64,000 nt of DNA from Psococerastis gibbosa (Eukaryota; Arthropoda; Insecta; Psocodea; Psocidae): contig OZ020492.1 of assembly GCA_963971405.1 (NCBI GenBank), positions 4,650,001 to 4,714,000 on the forward strand, in the 5' to 3' direction. Under the pieces are notes generated by a model. The model had not been told where the DNA came from and made no database searches. It was given only the letters and a program-made list of their open reading frames with translations. Shown here piece by piece: positions 36,019 to 45,235 of this stretch. Each line of letters begins with the position of its first letter. Within the stretch, counting starts at the first letter, position 1. Made by a program: the position numbers and the translations under genes.

Positions 36019-36330
36019 TACATTGTAGTATTATATGGTATATATAACACTGACATTAAATTAACTTTGGTTGAAGAGATAATCTCCTCGTTATAACCGA
36101 AATTAGAGGATATGGAAAAAACTGGGCTTGGCGGGATTCGAACCCACGATCTACGCCTAACCGGGGCGTCGTCTTAACCGCTGGACCACAAGCCCCGACA
36201 AGTCCAGTAAATGCCAAATCCTCTACTTATGCTCTAATTGACATGATTCGTGTTGCTAGACAGGTTAGCACAACTACACAACTATCTAACCGAACAGGTC
36301 TGTGAGCTGACTTAATTGTATAAAGGCAAT
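36019..36330 (-). mobile_element. tRNA-bearing SINE-like element (family S2), inverted partner A
   Basis: In minus orientation: a body (AATTAAGTCAGCTCACAGAC...GGACTTGTC), a tRNA-like unit (36195-36123), then a tail with ATATCCTCTAATTTCGGTTA and CTTCAACCAAAGTTAATTTA. The partner in plus orientation is at 36429-36665. The tail module alone is also duplicated directly at 36341-36437 (57 bp nearly identical to 36019-36075). Confidence 0.7.
36123..36195 (-). repeat. tRNA-Thr(GGT)-like cloverleaf inside family S2
   Basis: 73 nt fold as a tRNA: acceptor GGGCTTG/CAAGCCC (7 of 7 pairs) plus A discriminator, D-arm GTC/GAC with CAGCGGTTAA loop, anticodon stem ACGCC/GGCGT with loop CCGGTTA (anticodon GGT), T-arm GTGGG/CCCGC with loop TTCGAAT. 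Position 33 is C, not the near-universal U, and no 3' terminator-like T-run lies immediately downstream except GTTTTTT, which could stop Pol III. It is embedded in a repeat, so it is treated as a SINE head rather than a host tRNA gene. Confidence 0.7.
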
Positions 36331-36428
36331 GCTTTATTCATTACATTGTAGTATTATATGGTATATATAACACTGACATTAAATTAACTTTGGTTTAAGA
36401 GGTAACCTCCTCGCTATAACCGAAATTA

Positions 36429-36665
36429 GAGGATATCCTCTTTATGCAATTAAGTCAGCTCACAGACCTGTTCGGTTAGATAGTTGTGTAGTTGTGCTAA
36501 CCTGTCTAGCAACACGAATCATGTCAATTAGAGCATAAGTAGAGAATTTGACATTTACTGGACTTGTCGGGGCTTATGGTCCAGCGGTTAAGACGACGCC
36601 CCGGTTAGGCGTAGATCGTGGGTTCGAATTCCGCCAAGCCCAGTTTTTTCCATATCCTCTAATTT
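36429..36665 (+). mobile_element. tRNA-bearing SINE-like element (family S2), inverted partner B
   Basis: Near-perfect inverted copy of 36100-36320 with the tRNA-like unit at 36570-36642. That unit has two changes relative to partner A: the seventh acceptor base is A, and the T-arm 3' strand starts TCCGC, so it pairs less well. The tail is cut short after ATTTCGGTTCTTACTG. Confidence 0.7.
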
Positions 36666-36680
36666 CGGTTCTTACTGTAT

Positions 36681-37048
36681 AAATTGTAAGTTATGACAAT
36701 TTAACTGTATTCAATTGTTAATACAAGAAAAGAGGAACGAAGTGAACTTATAGCTAGCATAGAGTAAGGTAGAGAGTAGAGTGGCGAATATAAAAGCAAA
36801 TATAAGCCTACTTACATATTACATACCAAAATTTTCTCTCCCGAAAAAAAGTTAAAGGCCTGAAGCCCAATTGGAGGCCCTTCCCTTCCCCGTGCAACAA
36901 ACACCACTCGGTTTTTGTACTAAGTCGAATTTCACAGTAAATACTAATAGTATAGAGCTATGAAAAATATCGTAGTCATTTAAACTTTTGTTTTTGTACG
37001 AATCAATAAATTCTGAATATTGGGGCCAATTGGTTTTGATGGCGTCAC
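36681..37048. other. Gene-free stretch
   Basis: Nothing recognised; a possible open frame on the minus strand (36852-37067) has no domain. Confidence 0.35.
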
Positions 37049-37051
37049 TTA

Positions 37052-37205
37052 GGCGGGTATTCCACATACGTCAATCGTCAATGAAAAATTGAAAAATGAC
37101 GTTTTAGCAGACATTAAATAAGACATACTAAAAATTCTGCTGCCACATCAATTTACGTCATTTTTCAATTTTTTATTGACGATTGACGTATGTGGAATAC
37201 CCGCC
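37052..37205. mobile_element. Small Tourist-like MITE
   Basis: 154 bp with inverted ends of about 37 bp, GGCGGGTATTCCACATACGT and CAATCGTCAAT on the left and their complement on the right. The flanks are TTA on the left and ATA on the right, a one-mismatch version of the PIF/Harbinger 3-bp duplication. The GGCGGGTxTTCCAC start resembles the inner ends of family B. Confidence 0.8.
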
Positions 37206-37261
37206 ATATCACGCATCAAAAAGTCGGGAAATATTTGGCTATGATATTTTCCATTTTTTTC

Positions 37262-37430
37262 TAACGCTTGCTTTCAGCATTTCTGCTTAAAGCAACTCTG
37301 CCAGCCGGGCGGAGGGGAGAGAGTCTGTTTATTAACTTGAGGCACCCTAACGGCAAATTCCTTCACCTCGGGGAGAAGGGGGGTTGACTGACAGGGTGGA
37401 CCTCCTGATTATAGTGGATTCCACTTTTTT
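37262..37430 (-). mobile_element. SINE-like family F, truncated copy
   Basis: Reverse-orientation match to the 3' half of the element at 52197-52561: CTTTCAGCATTTCTGCTTAA, GGTTGACTGACAGGGTGGAC, CTCCTGATTATAGTGGATTC. The 5' half is missing. Confidence 0.65.
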
Positions 37431-39071
37431 ATAGTTCTAGAAAGAATATTTACTGTAAACTACAACATCGTAAATAAAAGGAGTGCCTTGAGGGGGGGGG
37501 GGGGAGGACCGATTGGGATTTAAGTACGGTACTTATTATGTTGGTTACAGGTAGCATAAGCCCATAGCCCCACAATAGAACTTTTTCGTTCTTCACAAAT
37601 TATACTTAGAACCTTTTGGATCTTTGTATATTGTATGCAAATGTATGAATGGTATGGAGCTCATGGGCGAGACTCCTGCCCATCATTTTATAGGTGTCAT
37701 GTCTATGCTATGCCGGTCACATTGAATGGTACTTGGACCTATTCCAGAATATTAAAAGTAACATAGGCTACCAATCACCCCGTAATACTTTTTCACGTGG
37801 AAAGCGCATGTTTTTCCTCATAACAAATTATTTTGATAAAAAGAACCATACCGTTTTGTAATTTTCTGTGAAATTTAATTAAAAGAACCGGTACGAGAGA
37901 ACCCGAACATGCTTTCCTATTAATCAATTAGTATAAGTGAATGAATGAATGAATATTTATTTCGAAAAAACTGCAATTAAGAGACACCATTAGTTATCCC
38001 GGCCCTCAAGAGGACTTGTGTTGCCGGGATACTATTAAAATATACAAGTACAAACTTAAATTATTCAGTCGTACGTAATGTGTACTTAAAATGTGGAAAG
38101 TTTCACTTATAAAACAAAAAACAAAAAAATTGAAAGGATACGGTACCGTAATGGTTCCATGGTAAATAATTGTCCCTTGGGCAAGTAGCGGCTGCCTATA
38201 TATTTTCCCAATACTAAAGCACTGCGGATTGATTGATGAGACAATTGCATGGTATAGAATGGGCAGGCCAATGATATTGATATTGATTGGGGCTCGGAAA
38301 TTTAGAAATTTAGTAAATCTGTTCTAAGTTAATTAATTACTCTATAATTTAATCTAAAATCGATATTGCAAATGTAGGTTCTACTTTGACCCGGAACTAC
38401 CCCCCCCCCCCCCCCAAGGGCTGGATCCGTCCCTGGCATACACACCCTATTGGAGGCAGGCAAATGCAAACTGTTCTAGACGGTCCCTGGGCTTTTTTTG
38501 TCCAGTGCTGTCCTGATGGCAGTTTGCCACTACATGCTGACTCACACAAGTCACACAACATGCAATATATGCCAACACACTATTAATCAATTCATTGGGC
38601 GTTTAAGCGAGCCCAAGCTTGAAGTCGCCCTTAAAATAATGATATTATAAAAAAACCTACAGCACGATGTGCTGTCCCTCACTACCGGTCACATTAGCTT
38701 GGGCTCTGGTAGATCGAGAAATTTTCCGCAACGGTACAAAGGGTGACTATCTTTAGAGTCCTTTATAAGAGGGATGCGATATTCGCTTCCCGCCAATGTA
38801 TTTGCTGCTTTCGTAATACTTAGGTGATAAATTATTGAACGTCCCTCGTGCCTGTTTTTCTCCCAAATTTGGCAAACACATGTGCCCGAGCCTTATACTC
38901 CTATAAATCGAATGGGACAGTGGGTGACAAGAGGGTGACACAAGCAGAACCATAAAAGCACCATAAAACTGAGAACATAGTTGTTTTCCAAGAAAACACA
39001 AAAAGGTTAAGAACTGCAGACGCCATCAGCAAGGGCCAAAAATTTGTGGCGACTTCCCTTTCACTATAGCC
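37431..39071. other. Gene-free stretch with repeat scraps
   Basis: About 37790-37925 is an inverted scrap of the family A right end (AGAACCGGTACGAG, CATGCTTTCC). A C-run and GGGCTGGATCCGTCCCTGG at 38400-38436 is the right end of a hAT-like MITE whose left end I cannot find; the same end is at 61720-61755. About 38455-38535 matches 44510-44580 (a repeat bounded by inverted GCAAACTG / CAGTTTGC). Confidence 0.45.
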
Positions 39072-39077
39072 ATCCTC

Positions 39078-39083
<6 letters not shown>

Positions 39084-39114
<31 letters not shown>

Positions 39115-39612
39115 ATTGTGGGTTCACATACAGCCATGGTGGGTAGGTGGGGTTAAAATTCAACGTGGACTTCCCTTAGAAAGTCATATATAGCCTGGTA
39201 GGAGTCACTTTTAGAGATCATGTGGGCATAATTAAAAGGGAGGACTGTCATTAAGGGGAAGATGCGGTCTAGTAATTTGTTTCTAGCTATGGTGAATTCA
39301 GGGCATTCCAATATAACATGCTGCATTGTGCCTTCACTTTCCAGGCAATGGCTGCAGAAGGGAGAGTATGAGCCCCGTAGGGTATGATAGATATATGCCT
39401 CAGAGAGTCCATGGTTTGTCCTCAGACGTGAGATGGTAGATAAATACATGCGGTGAGTTGGGCCAGACACATTAGCAGACCATTCGTTTTTAAGCGGTCG
39501 AGGTAAAATAGACCTATAGAAGGAGCCACAAGTATTGGAATTGAAGTCATTTACCCAGAACTGGAAATGGTGTTGTTTTATGGTCTTGTAAAATTCCTCT
39601 TTCGGGAGCAAA
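39084..39612 (-). mobile_element. 5'-truncated LINE with poly(A) tail and 12-bp target duplication
   Basis: In minus orientation an open frame of 152 codons (to 39153) ends an ORF2: RMYLSTISRLRTNHGLSEAY, then FCSHCLESEGTMQHVILECP, a CxxC...H...C zinc-knuckle-like motif typical of the post-RNaseH tail of Jockey/I/R1-group LINEs. A 40-bp 3' UTR and a roughly 30-nt A tail (T-run at 39081-39112) follow. ATCCTCCAGGTT occurs on both sides (39072-39083 and 39613-39624), marking the insertion. The frame is still open, so the insertion is fairly young. Confidence 0.88.
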
Positions 39613-39708
39613 ATCCTCCAGGTTCGTTCAGTAATAGATTTTTATTTATATATCATGCAAAAAAATTCGCCAACCCATTGAGCACTGTAATTTTTGAAGG
39701 ACTTCATA

Positions 39709-40103
39709 GGCGCCCATTCCACCGACCGGCTAGGGCTATTTACAAAAACGGTGACGTGGTAGCAGACATTCAAGACTTAGGTGGCGTTTCCACCGACCTC
39801 GCATTGCAGAATGCAAATGACATTGACGGAAATTAGAATTTTTCTTTTTATAGAAATCTATTAAAATGTTTGTACTTAACATATCCCATGACGCCATTTT
39901 TTAATTTTAGTTTGTTTGTTTGTGATTTTACTGTATGATCATTGATCAATTTTAACTATGGAACAGAGGAAAACAAACATTTCCGTCAATGTCATTTGCA
40001 TTCTGCAATGCGAGTTCGGTGGAAACCCCGCCTAAGTCTTGAATGTCTGCTACCACGTCACTGTTTCTGTAAATAGCCGTAGCCGGTCAGTGGAAAGGGC
40101 GCC
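39709..40103. mobile_element. Tourist-like composite MITE, family B copy 4
   Basis: 395 bp between GGCGCCCATTCCACCGACCGG and inverse. The flanks are ATA and TTA, so the 3-bp duplication has one change. The inner pair of ends is at about 39779 (TTAGGTGGCGTTTCCACCGA) and 40035 (GGTGGAAACCCCGCCTAA). Confidence 0.87.
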
Positions 40104-40107
40104 TTAT

Positions 40108-40530
40108 GGACCCAGGCCTATAGATCCCTTTCGGACATTGTTTGTATTGTTTCCGTATGAATTTTTGGCCATTGGCAAACTGGCATGCGTTCTCGATGTC
40201 AACCTACACCGGCTACAAGCTATAATGAACAAGCTGAGACAAGCTTACAATTTAATAAATAAATAAATAAGGAATTTTTTGTTCTATTACTAAGCCAACC
40301 TAGCGGAGTTAGGGCTATAAAGCCCTCTCTTACGCTCAACTAGGAAGGCCCGGGACCGCCTGCTTTACATGCCCTCCGAAGCATGGCCAGAAAATGTAGG
40401 TTATGTGGGACATTGAACCAACAACCTTTCGGGTGAAAGTCAGTACCACTAATCTACATGTCTTGACTATATTGACGCAATGGAACAGGTGAAAGCACGA
40501 CTTAACCAAGTACAGATACGAGTCAAGTCC
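40108..40530 (+). mobile_element. SINE-like family S3 copy split by an S1 SINE
   Basis: The S3 sequence 40108-40261 (GGACCCAGGCCTATAGATCC, GGCCATTGGCAAACTGG, GAACAAGCTGAGACAAGCTT, ACAATTT) resumes at about 40472 (TTGACGCAATGGAACAGG, CTTAACCAAGTACAGATAC). The uninterrupted order is seen at 47300-47440. The gap is filled by a minus-strand S1 SINE. Confidence 0.7.
40262..40471 (-). mobile_element. tRNA-derived SINE family S1, copy b
   Basis: Reverse complement reads tRNA-like head (GTAGATTAGTGGTAC, CTTTCACCCGAAAGGTTGTT), body (GGCCATGCTTCGGAGGGCAT, GGCGGTCCCGGGCCTTCC, AGAGAGGGCTTTATAGCCC) and a (TTTA)n tail at 40262-40272. Confidence 0.8.
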
Positions 40531-40599
40531 ACAACCCATAGTATCAGGGTGGATGACCTGGGCGTGGGGTATACTTGCCTGGCAAAGAATATTAAATGT

Positions 40600-40945
40600 G
40601 TTGTTTCTAACGCCTGCTTTCAGCATTTCCGCTTTAAGCAACCCTGTCAGCCTGGCGGGGGGAGTGAGTCTGTTTGTTAACTTGATGAGGCACCCTAAGG
40701 GCCCAGACTCTTTCACCTTGGGGAAAGGGGAGTTGACTGACAGGGTGGACCTCCTGATTATAGTGTATTCCGAACCACTTGGGGAACATGGTAAAGTCAC
40801 ACGATTAAATCGGAGGTGACCAGGACTTGACTTATACTGCCCTAAGCGAGTTATCATGTCCCACCAGGTTCCCCTGCCAACGCTGTGCACACTACCAAGT
40901 TGCCGCAGTTTGAAACATGCTCTGCTCTAATGGAATCAACATGGT
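40600..40945 (-). mobile_element. SINE-like family F, near-full copy
   Basis: Inverted match to 52197-52561 over its whole length, including TGTGCACACTACCAAGTTGC, CCACCAGGTTCCCCTGCC and CCTCCTGATTATAGTG. The tail side (40600-40612) is a degraded (AAC)n. Target duplication not recognised. Confidence 0.75.
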
Positions 40946-41662
40946 AAGGCCGTTGGCGTGAACATTAAATGTAATGTTATATGTTATATAAGTAATATAC
41001 ATTTTATATTACTTATAAAACTGTGCAAACTGTATCAATCAAGAAGTCTGGGTATCTTTCCTGCCCATAGCGCCACACACTTTTGCTAATCCCATCATAT
41101 GATGAGGGCGTGCCCTTAAAAAAGTATTAGCCAATGTGCAAGAGTATAGACTAATATTAAATGACACAGGGGATCCAGCCTCATCCAGGCGATTTTCGAG
41201 GCGAGGCAAAGCTGGTTTAGCTGGATTTAACACGGGGAGCCACTAATTCGATTACTATGGGCCTTTGCACTCCTTTGCACTGGGTTCTGTCAAAGGGGAG
41301 GGGGGGGGGAGGTTGGAATGTTTTTCTAGTTAGAATATAGAATGGAAGAGCTATAGTATAAAAAGGAAAGGGGCACATTACTGTTCATTTATTATGTTAG
41401 TGTGCCTTTTAATTACTTTGCCCACTGCCCAGGGTAATTAAAAAGTTTGTTACGCTAGTAACCAAATGAAATATACTAGATAGAATCGGATTTTGAGAGG
41501 AAAAATAAAAACCACGATGTATTTTCCAATGAAATTTCTGATTGTTTTATATTTAAACAACTCAATTTGGACACTATTGCATAGTCACGTTTTTGAAGGA
41601 GTATTCAGTAGAACATCTTACCAAGTCAATAAGAAAACGATAAGTAGGTTATAGTAAGTAAC
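40946..41662. other. Gene-free stretch
   Basis: No exon. A G-run at 41296-41310 and AT-rich sequence only. Confidence 0.4.
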
Positions 41663-41812
41663 CAATGGCGGATCCACGGGGGGGGGGGGGTCAGGGGGTC
41701 ATGACCCCCCTAAATGAGTAAATTCATAGTAAATTCATAAGATACCTAGTAAAAAAAAAAAAATTGGATAAAACTCAACTTTTCAACAAAAAAAATTACC
41801 TTTTAAACTTAC

Positions 41813-42015
41813 CCTTGTGAGAGTTTCCTTGGTGACTTCGTGGAACTTGGAGAACATCATGAGTAGAGGAAGAAGAACGCAATGATCCACAGTAAAATAC
41901 TTAAATAGTGACCGGTTTCGGATAAAACACAGTCTGATGATGGATTTTATCCGAAACCGGTCACTGTTAAAATATTTTACTGTGGATCATTGCATTCTTC
42001 TTCCTCTACTCATGA
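41813..42015 (+). mobile_element. Hairpin retro-insertion with hammerhead-like motif, flanked by 12-bp duplication
   Basis: TTTTAAACTTAC occurs at 41801-41812 and 42016-42027; sister MITE copies have it once, so the 203 bp between is an insertion. Positions 41856-42016 form a long hairpin with about 70-bp arms (AGAGGAAGAAGAA...ATCCACAGTAAAAT). The right side of the loop has a hammerhead-ribozyme-like order at 41929-41967. Variable-length target duplication plus a hammerhead suggests a Penelope-like or retrozyme-like element; that class assignment is inference. Confidence 0.7.
41929..41967 (+). ncRNA. Hammerhead-ribozyme-like core
   Basis: Order: ACAGT (stem I 5'), CTGATGA (core), a bulged T, GGAT-TTT-ATCC (stem II), GAAA (core), CCGG (stem III, self-complementary), TC (cleavage dinucleotide), ACTGT (stem I 3', five perfect pairs with the first block). 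All invariant core residues are there in the right order. Two weak points: the extra T before stem II, and a stem III of only CCGG without a loop, which would need dimer formation as in other minimal hammerheads. Confidence 0.55.
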
Positions 42016-42087
42016 TTTTAAACTTACAAAAAAATTGTGACCCCCCCCCCCAAAAAATTTTCGGCTGGATCCGCCCTTGTAAGTAAC

Positions 42088-42539
42088 TCCAAAGAAATAT
42101 CATTTTTAATTACTATATTACATGACACAACAACCCAATGAGTGTATGGGCCTGATTTCCCAAATCATGTCATACATTATATGGTTTTCAAATTGAGCAA
42201 ACCCAACAGGTCGCTTCACTCGCCACCCCTCTTATTGTTTGGTTCCGGGTGAAAATCAAGAGGTTCAATTTTCATGGAATATAATAACATGAAACATACT
42301 AAAAAAATATGTTTCTGAAGAACCTTTTTTTTTTTTTAATAATCATAACATAACGCAACGCCCTTTGGGGCTTACGCGTTGCATGCTTATGTGTTGCAAT
42401 GCTGTAGTTTTTAATGATGGGGTTGGTGTAGTGTGCACTGTTGTTGTTTTTTCTATCGCTGCTTTCTGACATCCGGCATATCAAGGTGCTAGTATAACGA
42501 AATCGAAGATCGAACAGGTTCCTTTTCTAGGCAAGTTTT
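42088..42539. other. Gene-free stretch
   Basis: No exon recognised. A phrase near 42355-42385 (CGCCCTTTGGGGCTTACGCG) resembles 20945-20965 in the LINE scrap of UBE2L3 intron 2, suggesting a short LINE relic. Confidence 0.35.
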
Positions 42540-43560
42540 TGTTGCTGTCCTATTTATACGTAGTATAAAGGAAAGCTTTGTGACGGTCGAAATTTTCGAT
42601 TTCGGGATTTCAGTGGACTTGCACGCTTTGAGGTCCCAGGAACCCAAAAAGTGGTTTTTACAAAATGTCTGTCTGTCTGTCTGTTTGCTGATCTGTCCGT
42701 TCGTCAATTTGCGGGCAAACTACTCGGTGGATTTCGATGAAATTTGGCATGTTCACAAAAATCACACCTCGATACCATTTTCTTTTGGACTAACTCAATT
42801 GAGGGGGTTTTTACCACCAAAACCTCCAAAAAACTGCTAAAGGAAGTATTTTTTCAAAATGGCTCCAACGGTTTCTATTAAATTCACATATATTGTAGTT
42901 GTAATTAATGCCCCTTGATAGTTTGCTTCTGGGGGGGGGGGGGAAATAAAAATGAATCAATTTTCATGAAAAATGATTTTTTTTTTCTTCTGCTGAACCT
43001 TTACATCGCAGCTTTCTGCCTTCAGGTATGTTTTAGGTGTTAAATAGGATAACAAAACTGAACAGGTTGCTTTCCCAAACAAAGATTTAGTTTCATGCAA
43101 AAAAAGTATTCTTTTAAATGAAATTATGGAAAATTCACGCTCCAATACGCTGCCATTATTAAAATAAATAAATAAATCTTGACTTTTTTTAGTTCTATTA
43201 CTAGGCCAACATAGCGGAGTTAAGGCTATAAAGCCCTCTCTTATACTCAACTAGGATGACCCAGGACCGCCTGCTTTTCATGCCCTCCGAAGCATGGCCA
43301 TAAAATGTAGCCAGTGTGGGACTAGAATCAACAACCTTTCGTGTGAAAGTTGGAGTCTGTACCACTACTCTACAGGTACTGTGTTGTAATGAATTGGTCT
43401 GCCCGTTGTAGAATATCCAATCCCATCAATAAATTCAGTGCTTTGGGATAGGGAATTTAACCCTAGAAAAATTATTTACTATGGAATGACTCATATTATC
43501 TATCTACTAATTGATTGATAGGAAAGCATATTCGAGTAAACTCGGACGGGATCTTTTTAC
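42540..43560 (+). mobile_element. Dispersed repeat family A, copy 4, split by an S1 SINE
   Basis: Begins near 42540 (CTATTTATACGTAGTATAAA), follows the family order through GTCTGTCTGTCTG and TTGCCCCTTGATAG, is interrupted at about 43165, and resumes at about 43379 (CTGTGTTGTAATGAATTGGT) to end near CTCGGACGGGATCTTTTT. It is the most diverged copy. Confidence 0.7.
43165..43378 (-). mobile_element. tRNA-derived SINE family S1, copy c (inside family A)
   Basis: Reverse complement shows the tRNA-like head at about 43378-43310, the GGCCATGCTTCGGAGGGCAT body and the AGAGAGGGCTTTATAGCC phrase, with an (AAAT)n stretch at 43165-43177 as its tail. Copy 2 of family A gives the empty site (GCCATTATTACTGTGTGG). 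Confidence 0.78.
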
Positions 43561-43792
43561 CGATTAAAAAAAAAATTAATTAGGCCTATGGATAAGCTAT
43601 GCCCCAATGCATTGCATACCCCTCTTGTGGTATGAATTTGATTGAATTTAGCCTCCAATTAACATATTTTCGGGGTGCTCATCCCATCTCTGGAAATTTG
43701 AGGGGGGGGGGGATTCGGCATCTGTTGAGCCCCATAAAAGTGGGCTCGACCACGGCCTATAAGCCCTGATTCTCCTGTTCCTAGCTTCCAAC

Positions 43793-43827
43793 TATATAGG
43801 GGGCCGCCTTAGCCGCCAGTGTCAGTT
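43793..43827 (+). promoter_or_regulatory. TATA box and arthropod-type initiator
   Basis: TATATA at 43793-43798 and TCAGTT at 43822-43827. Taking the A at 43824 as +1, the TATA box begins at -31, the canonical spacing. TCAGT is the usual initiator in arthropods. This gives a 5' UTR of about 158 nt before the ATG at 43982. Confidence 0.65.
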
Positions 43828-43981
43828 GAGGTTTAATGGAATGGAGCTGCTCTCTATTCCACTCCATACTCCATATTCCACTCCAGTTCGCCCGAGTTCC
43901 CGACTAGAGTTCAGTCCAGTGCCGGCCGCCTTGCTAGGTACACGTACTCACTTCTCCGAACCTTCCCAAAACATCGCGGCC

Positions 43982-44204
43982 ATGCTCGCCCGACTATTGC
44001 TACTGTTGCTTTCGGCTTCATTTTGCTTCTGCGGAAGTTGTAAGGAGGCCAAATTGTGTTGCCCAGGCCGCGACTCGAGCTGCGTTGTCCAGAAAACTCC
44101 AATCAACGCAATTATCGAAGATCTGAACGATAAGCCATGCTACTGCGACCATGCCTGCTTGAAACTCGGCGACTGCTGTCCTGATTTTAAACCTGCTTGT
44201 GGAG
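43982..44204 (+). CDS. First coding exon of an SBSPON-like secreted protein (somatomedin-B domain)
   Basis: ATG at 43982 starts a signal peptide (MLARLLLLLLSASFCFC), followed directly by a somatomedin-B domain: C-x4-LCCPGRDSSC, then KPCYCDHACLKLGDCCPDF and PAC, ten cysteines with the same spacing style as human SBSPON (RCCPGRDPAC...CFCDQAC...GDCC). The exon ends G|GTAGGC at 44204, phase 1, after 74 codons. In SBSPON a thrombospondin type-1 domain follows; no such exon (WSxWS) was recognised up to 64000, so intron 1 is long or the rest lies outside. An in-frame ATG at 43841 would add 47 residues ahead of the signal peptide and is less likely to be used. The product should be an extracellular-matrix protein. 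The symbol is left open because other SMB+TSP1 proteins exist. Confidence 0.82.
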
Positions 44205-44273
44205 GTAGGCACATTTTTTTTTAGATTTACTGTACATGGAACTTTTACGAATTTCGAATAAAGTACTATATAT

Positions 44274-44421
44274 CAGGGGCGTCACTTGGGGTCCCAGAGG
44301 GGTTATTTGTCCCCTATGTGATTGGAGAAATACGACAATGACCCCGACTAACGAGGAAATTGTTACATTATGCCTAATTGACATATCCCCCCCGCTGAAA
44401 AATATTAAAATGACGCCCCTG
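44274..44421. mobile_element. Small hAT-like MITE in intron 1 of the SBSPON-like gene
   Basis: 148 bp between CAGGGGCGTCACTTGG and inverse (AAAATGACGCCCCTG), about 11 perfect terminal pairs. The flanking 8-mers (CTATATAT / CTGTAAAC) match only partly, so it is old or the ends are slightly off. Confidence 0.65.
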
Positions 44422-45235
44422 CTGTAAACCTAGCAATTACCTAGTAACATAATTCTCTGTTTTTGTTTTTGTAATTACCTAGTAGCATAGTAATTATCTG
44501 TTTAATACATCGGCAAACTGCCCTTAGATGGTCACTGGGCTTGCCCAATGCCCTCCTGATCGCAGTTTGCCACACACCACCACCGCATACACACACAATA
44601 CAGACAACAACACCGGCAAACTAACTACAAACCAGAAAGCGCGTTTACCCACACGGGTCTGGCCCTTTAAATTTAAATTAAAAAAAAAATCTCTGTTTTT
44701 GTTATTATTATGTAGGTATAAAATATATTAATATACTGTATCAGTCAATCAGTTAGATTTATATGGACATACGTACATAATATATCATAATAAAAGAAAC
44801 CAGTGGTAGTTTTACTAGTAAACCACCGTAAGTAATTGTAAAGGGATTTTTTATATTTTTATTTTGACCGTAAGTAATTCTAATTGTTTATTGTTCTCTA
44901 ATAAGCTTTTAAAATTTAATGTATTCTTGAAATAACCCCAGTGATACAAGTCTCTTTGAGTACTTAGTACTGGGGTAGACTTTGTAAACTGCACAAGAAA
45001 AACTGTAATAAACTATTTACTTACTTACTTACTTACTTACCCCCTGGTACCAACTTTGCGACCGTTAGCGCGTAATGGTAATGCTGAAATAATTATTCTT
45101 CCCGGCGGATTCGTAAGCTACCTATACCATCCGTTTCGGATCTGGAACAGTGTCCAGGAAAAAGATAACGGATTGTGAAAATCATAGTACCTATATTTCT
45201 ATCGATTAAGGAAACAACCCTATTGTAGGCCCATT
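44422..45235. other. Intron with repeat scraps, including a likely LINE 3' end
   Basis: About 44510-44580 has inverted GGCAAACTGC / GCAGTTTGCC with a C-rich centre; it matches 38455-38535. About 44930-45041 looks like a LINE 3' end: CTCTTTGAGTACTTAGTACT, AATAAA, then (TTAC)6 at 45013-45040. Nothing coding. Confidence 0.45.

Larger units (their letters stand above)
41663..42079. mobile_element. hAT-like MITE family D, copy 1, with nested hairpin insertion
   Basis: Ends CAATGGCGGATCCACGGG and inverse (GCTGGATCCGCCCTTG) are flanked by a perfect 8-bp duplication, TAAGTAAC (41655-41662 and 42080-42087), diagnostic of hAT. Subterminal G- and C-runs and two CATGACCCCCC/TTGTGACCCCCC blocks face inward. 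Without the 203-bp insertion plus one 12-bp duplication it would be about 200 bp, like copy 2 at 51749-51933. Confidence 0.88.

Noticed and set aside
36123-36195. Functional host tRNA-Thr gene
   Set aside because: Embedded in a repeated, inverted unit, and C instead of U at position 33; kept only as a tRNA-like unit.
40336-40890. 184-codon minus-strand open frame
   Set aside because: It spans an S1 SINE, an S3 piece and a family F copy; similar frames arise wherever family F occurs (52290-52637).
43841-43981. N-terminal extension of the SBSPON-like protein from the in-frame upstream ATG
   Set aside because: It would place a strong signal peptide 47 residues inside the protein; the 43982 ATG directly starts the signal peptide.
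45013-45040. CRISPR-like or regulatory meaning of the TTAC repeat
   Set aside because: Simple tetranucleotide repeat after AATAAA; best explained as a LINE-type tail. CRISPR arrays are not expected in a eukaryotic window and none is seen.
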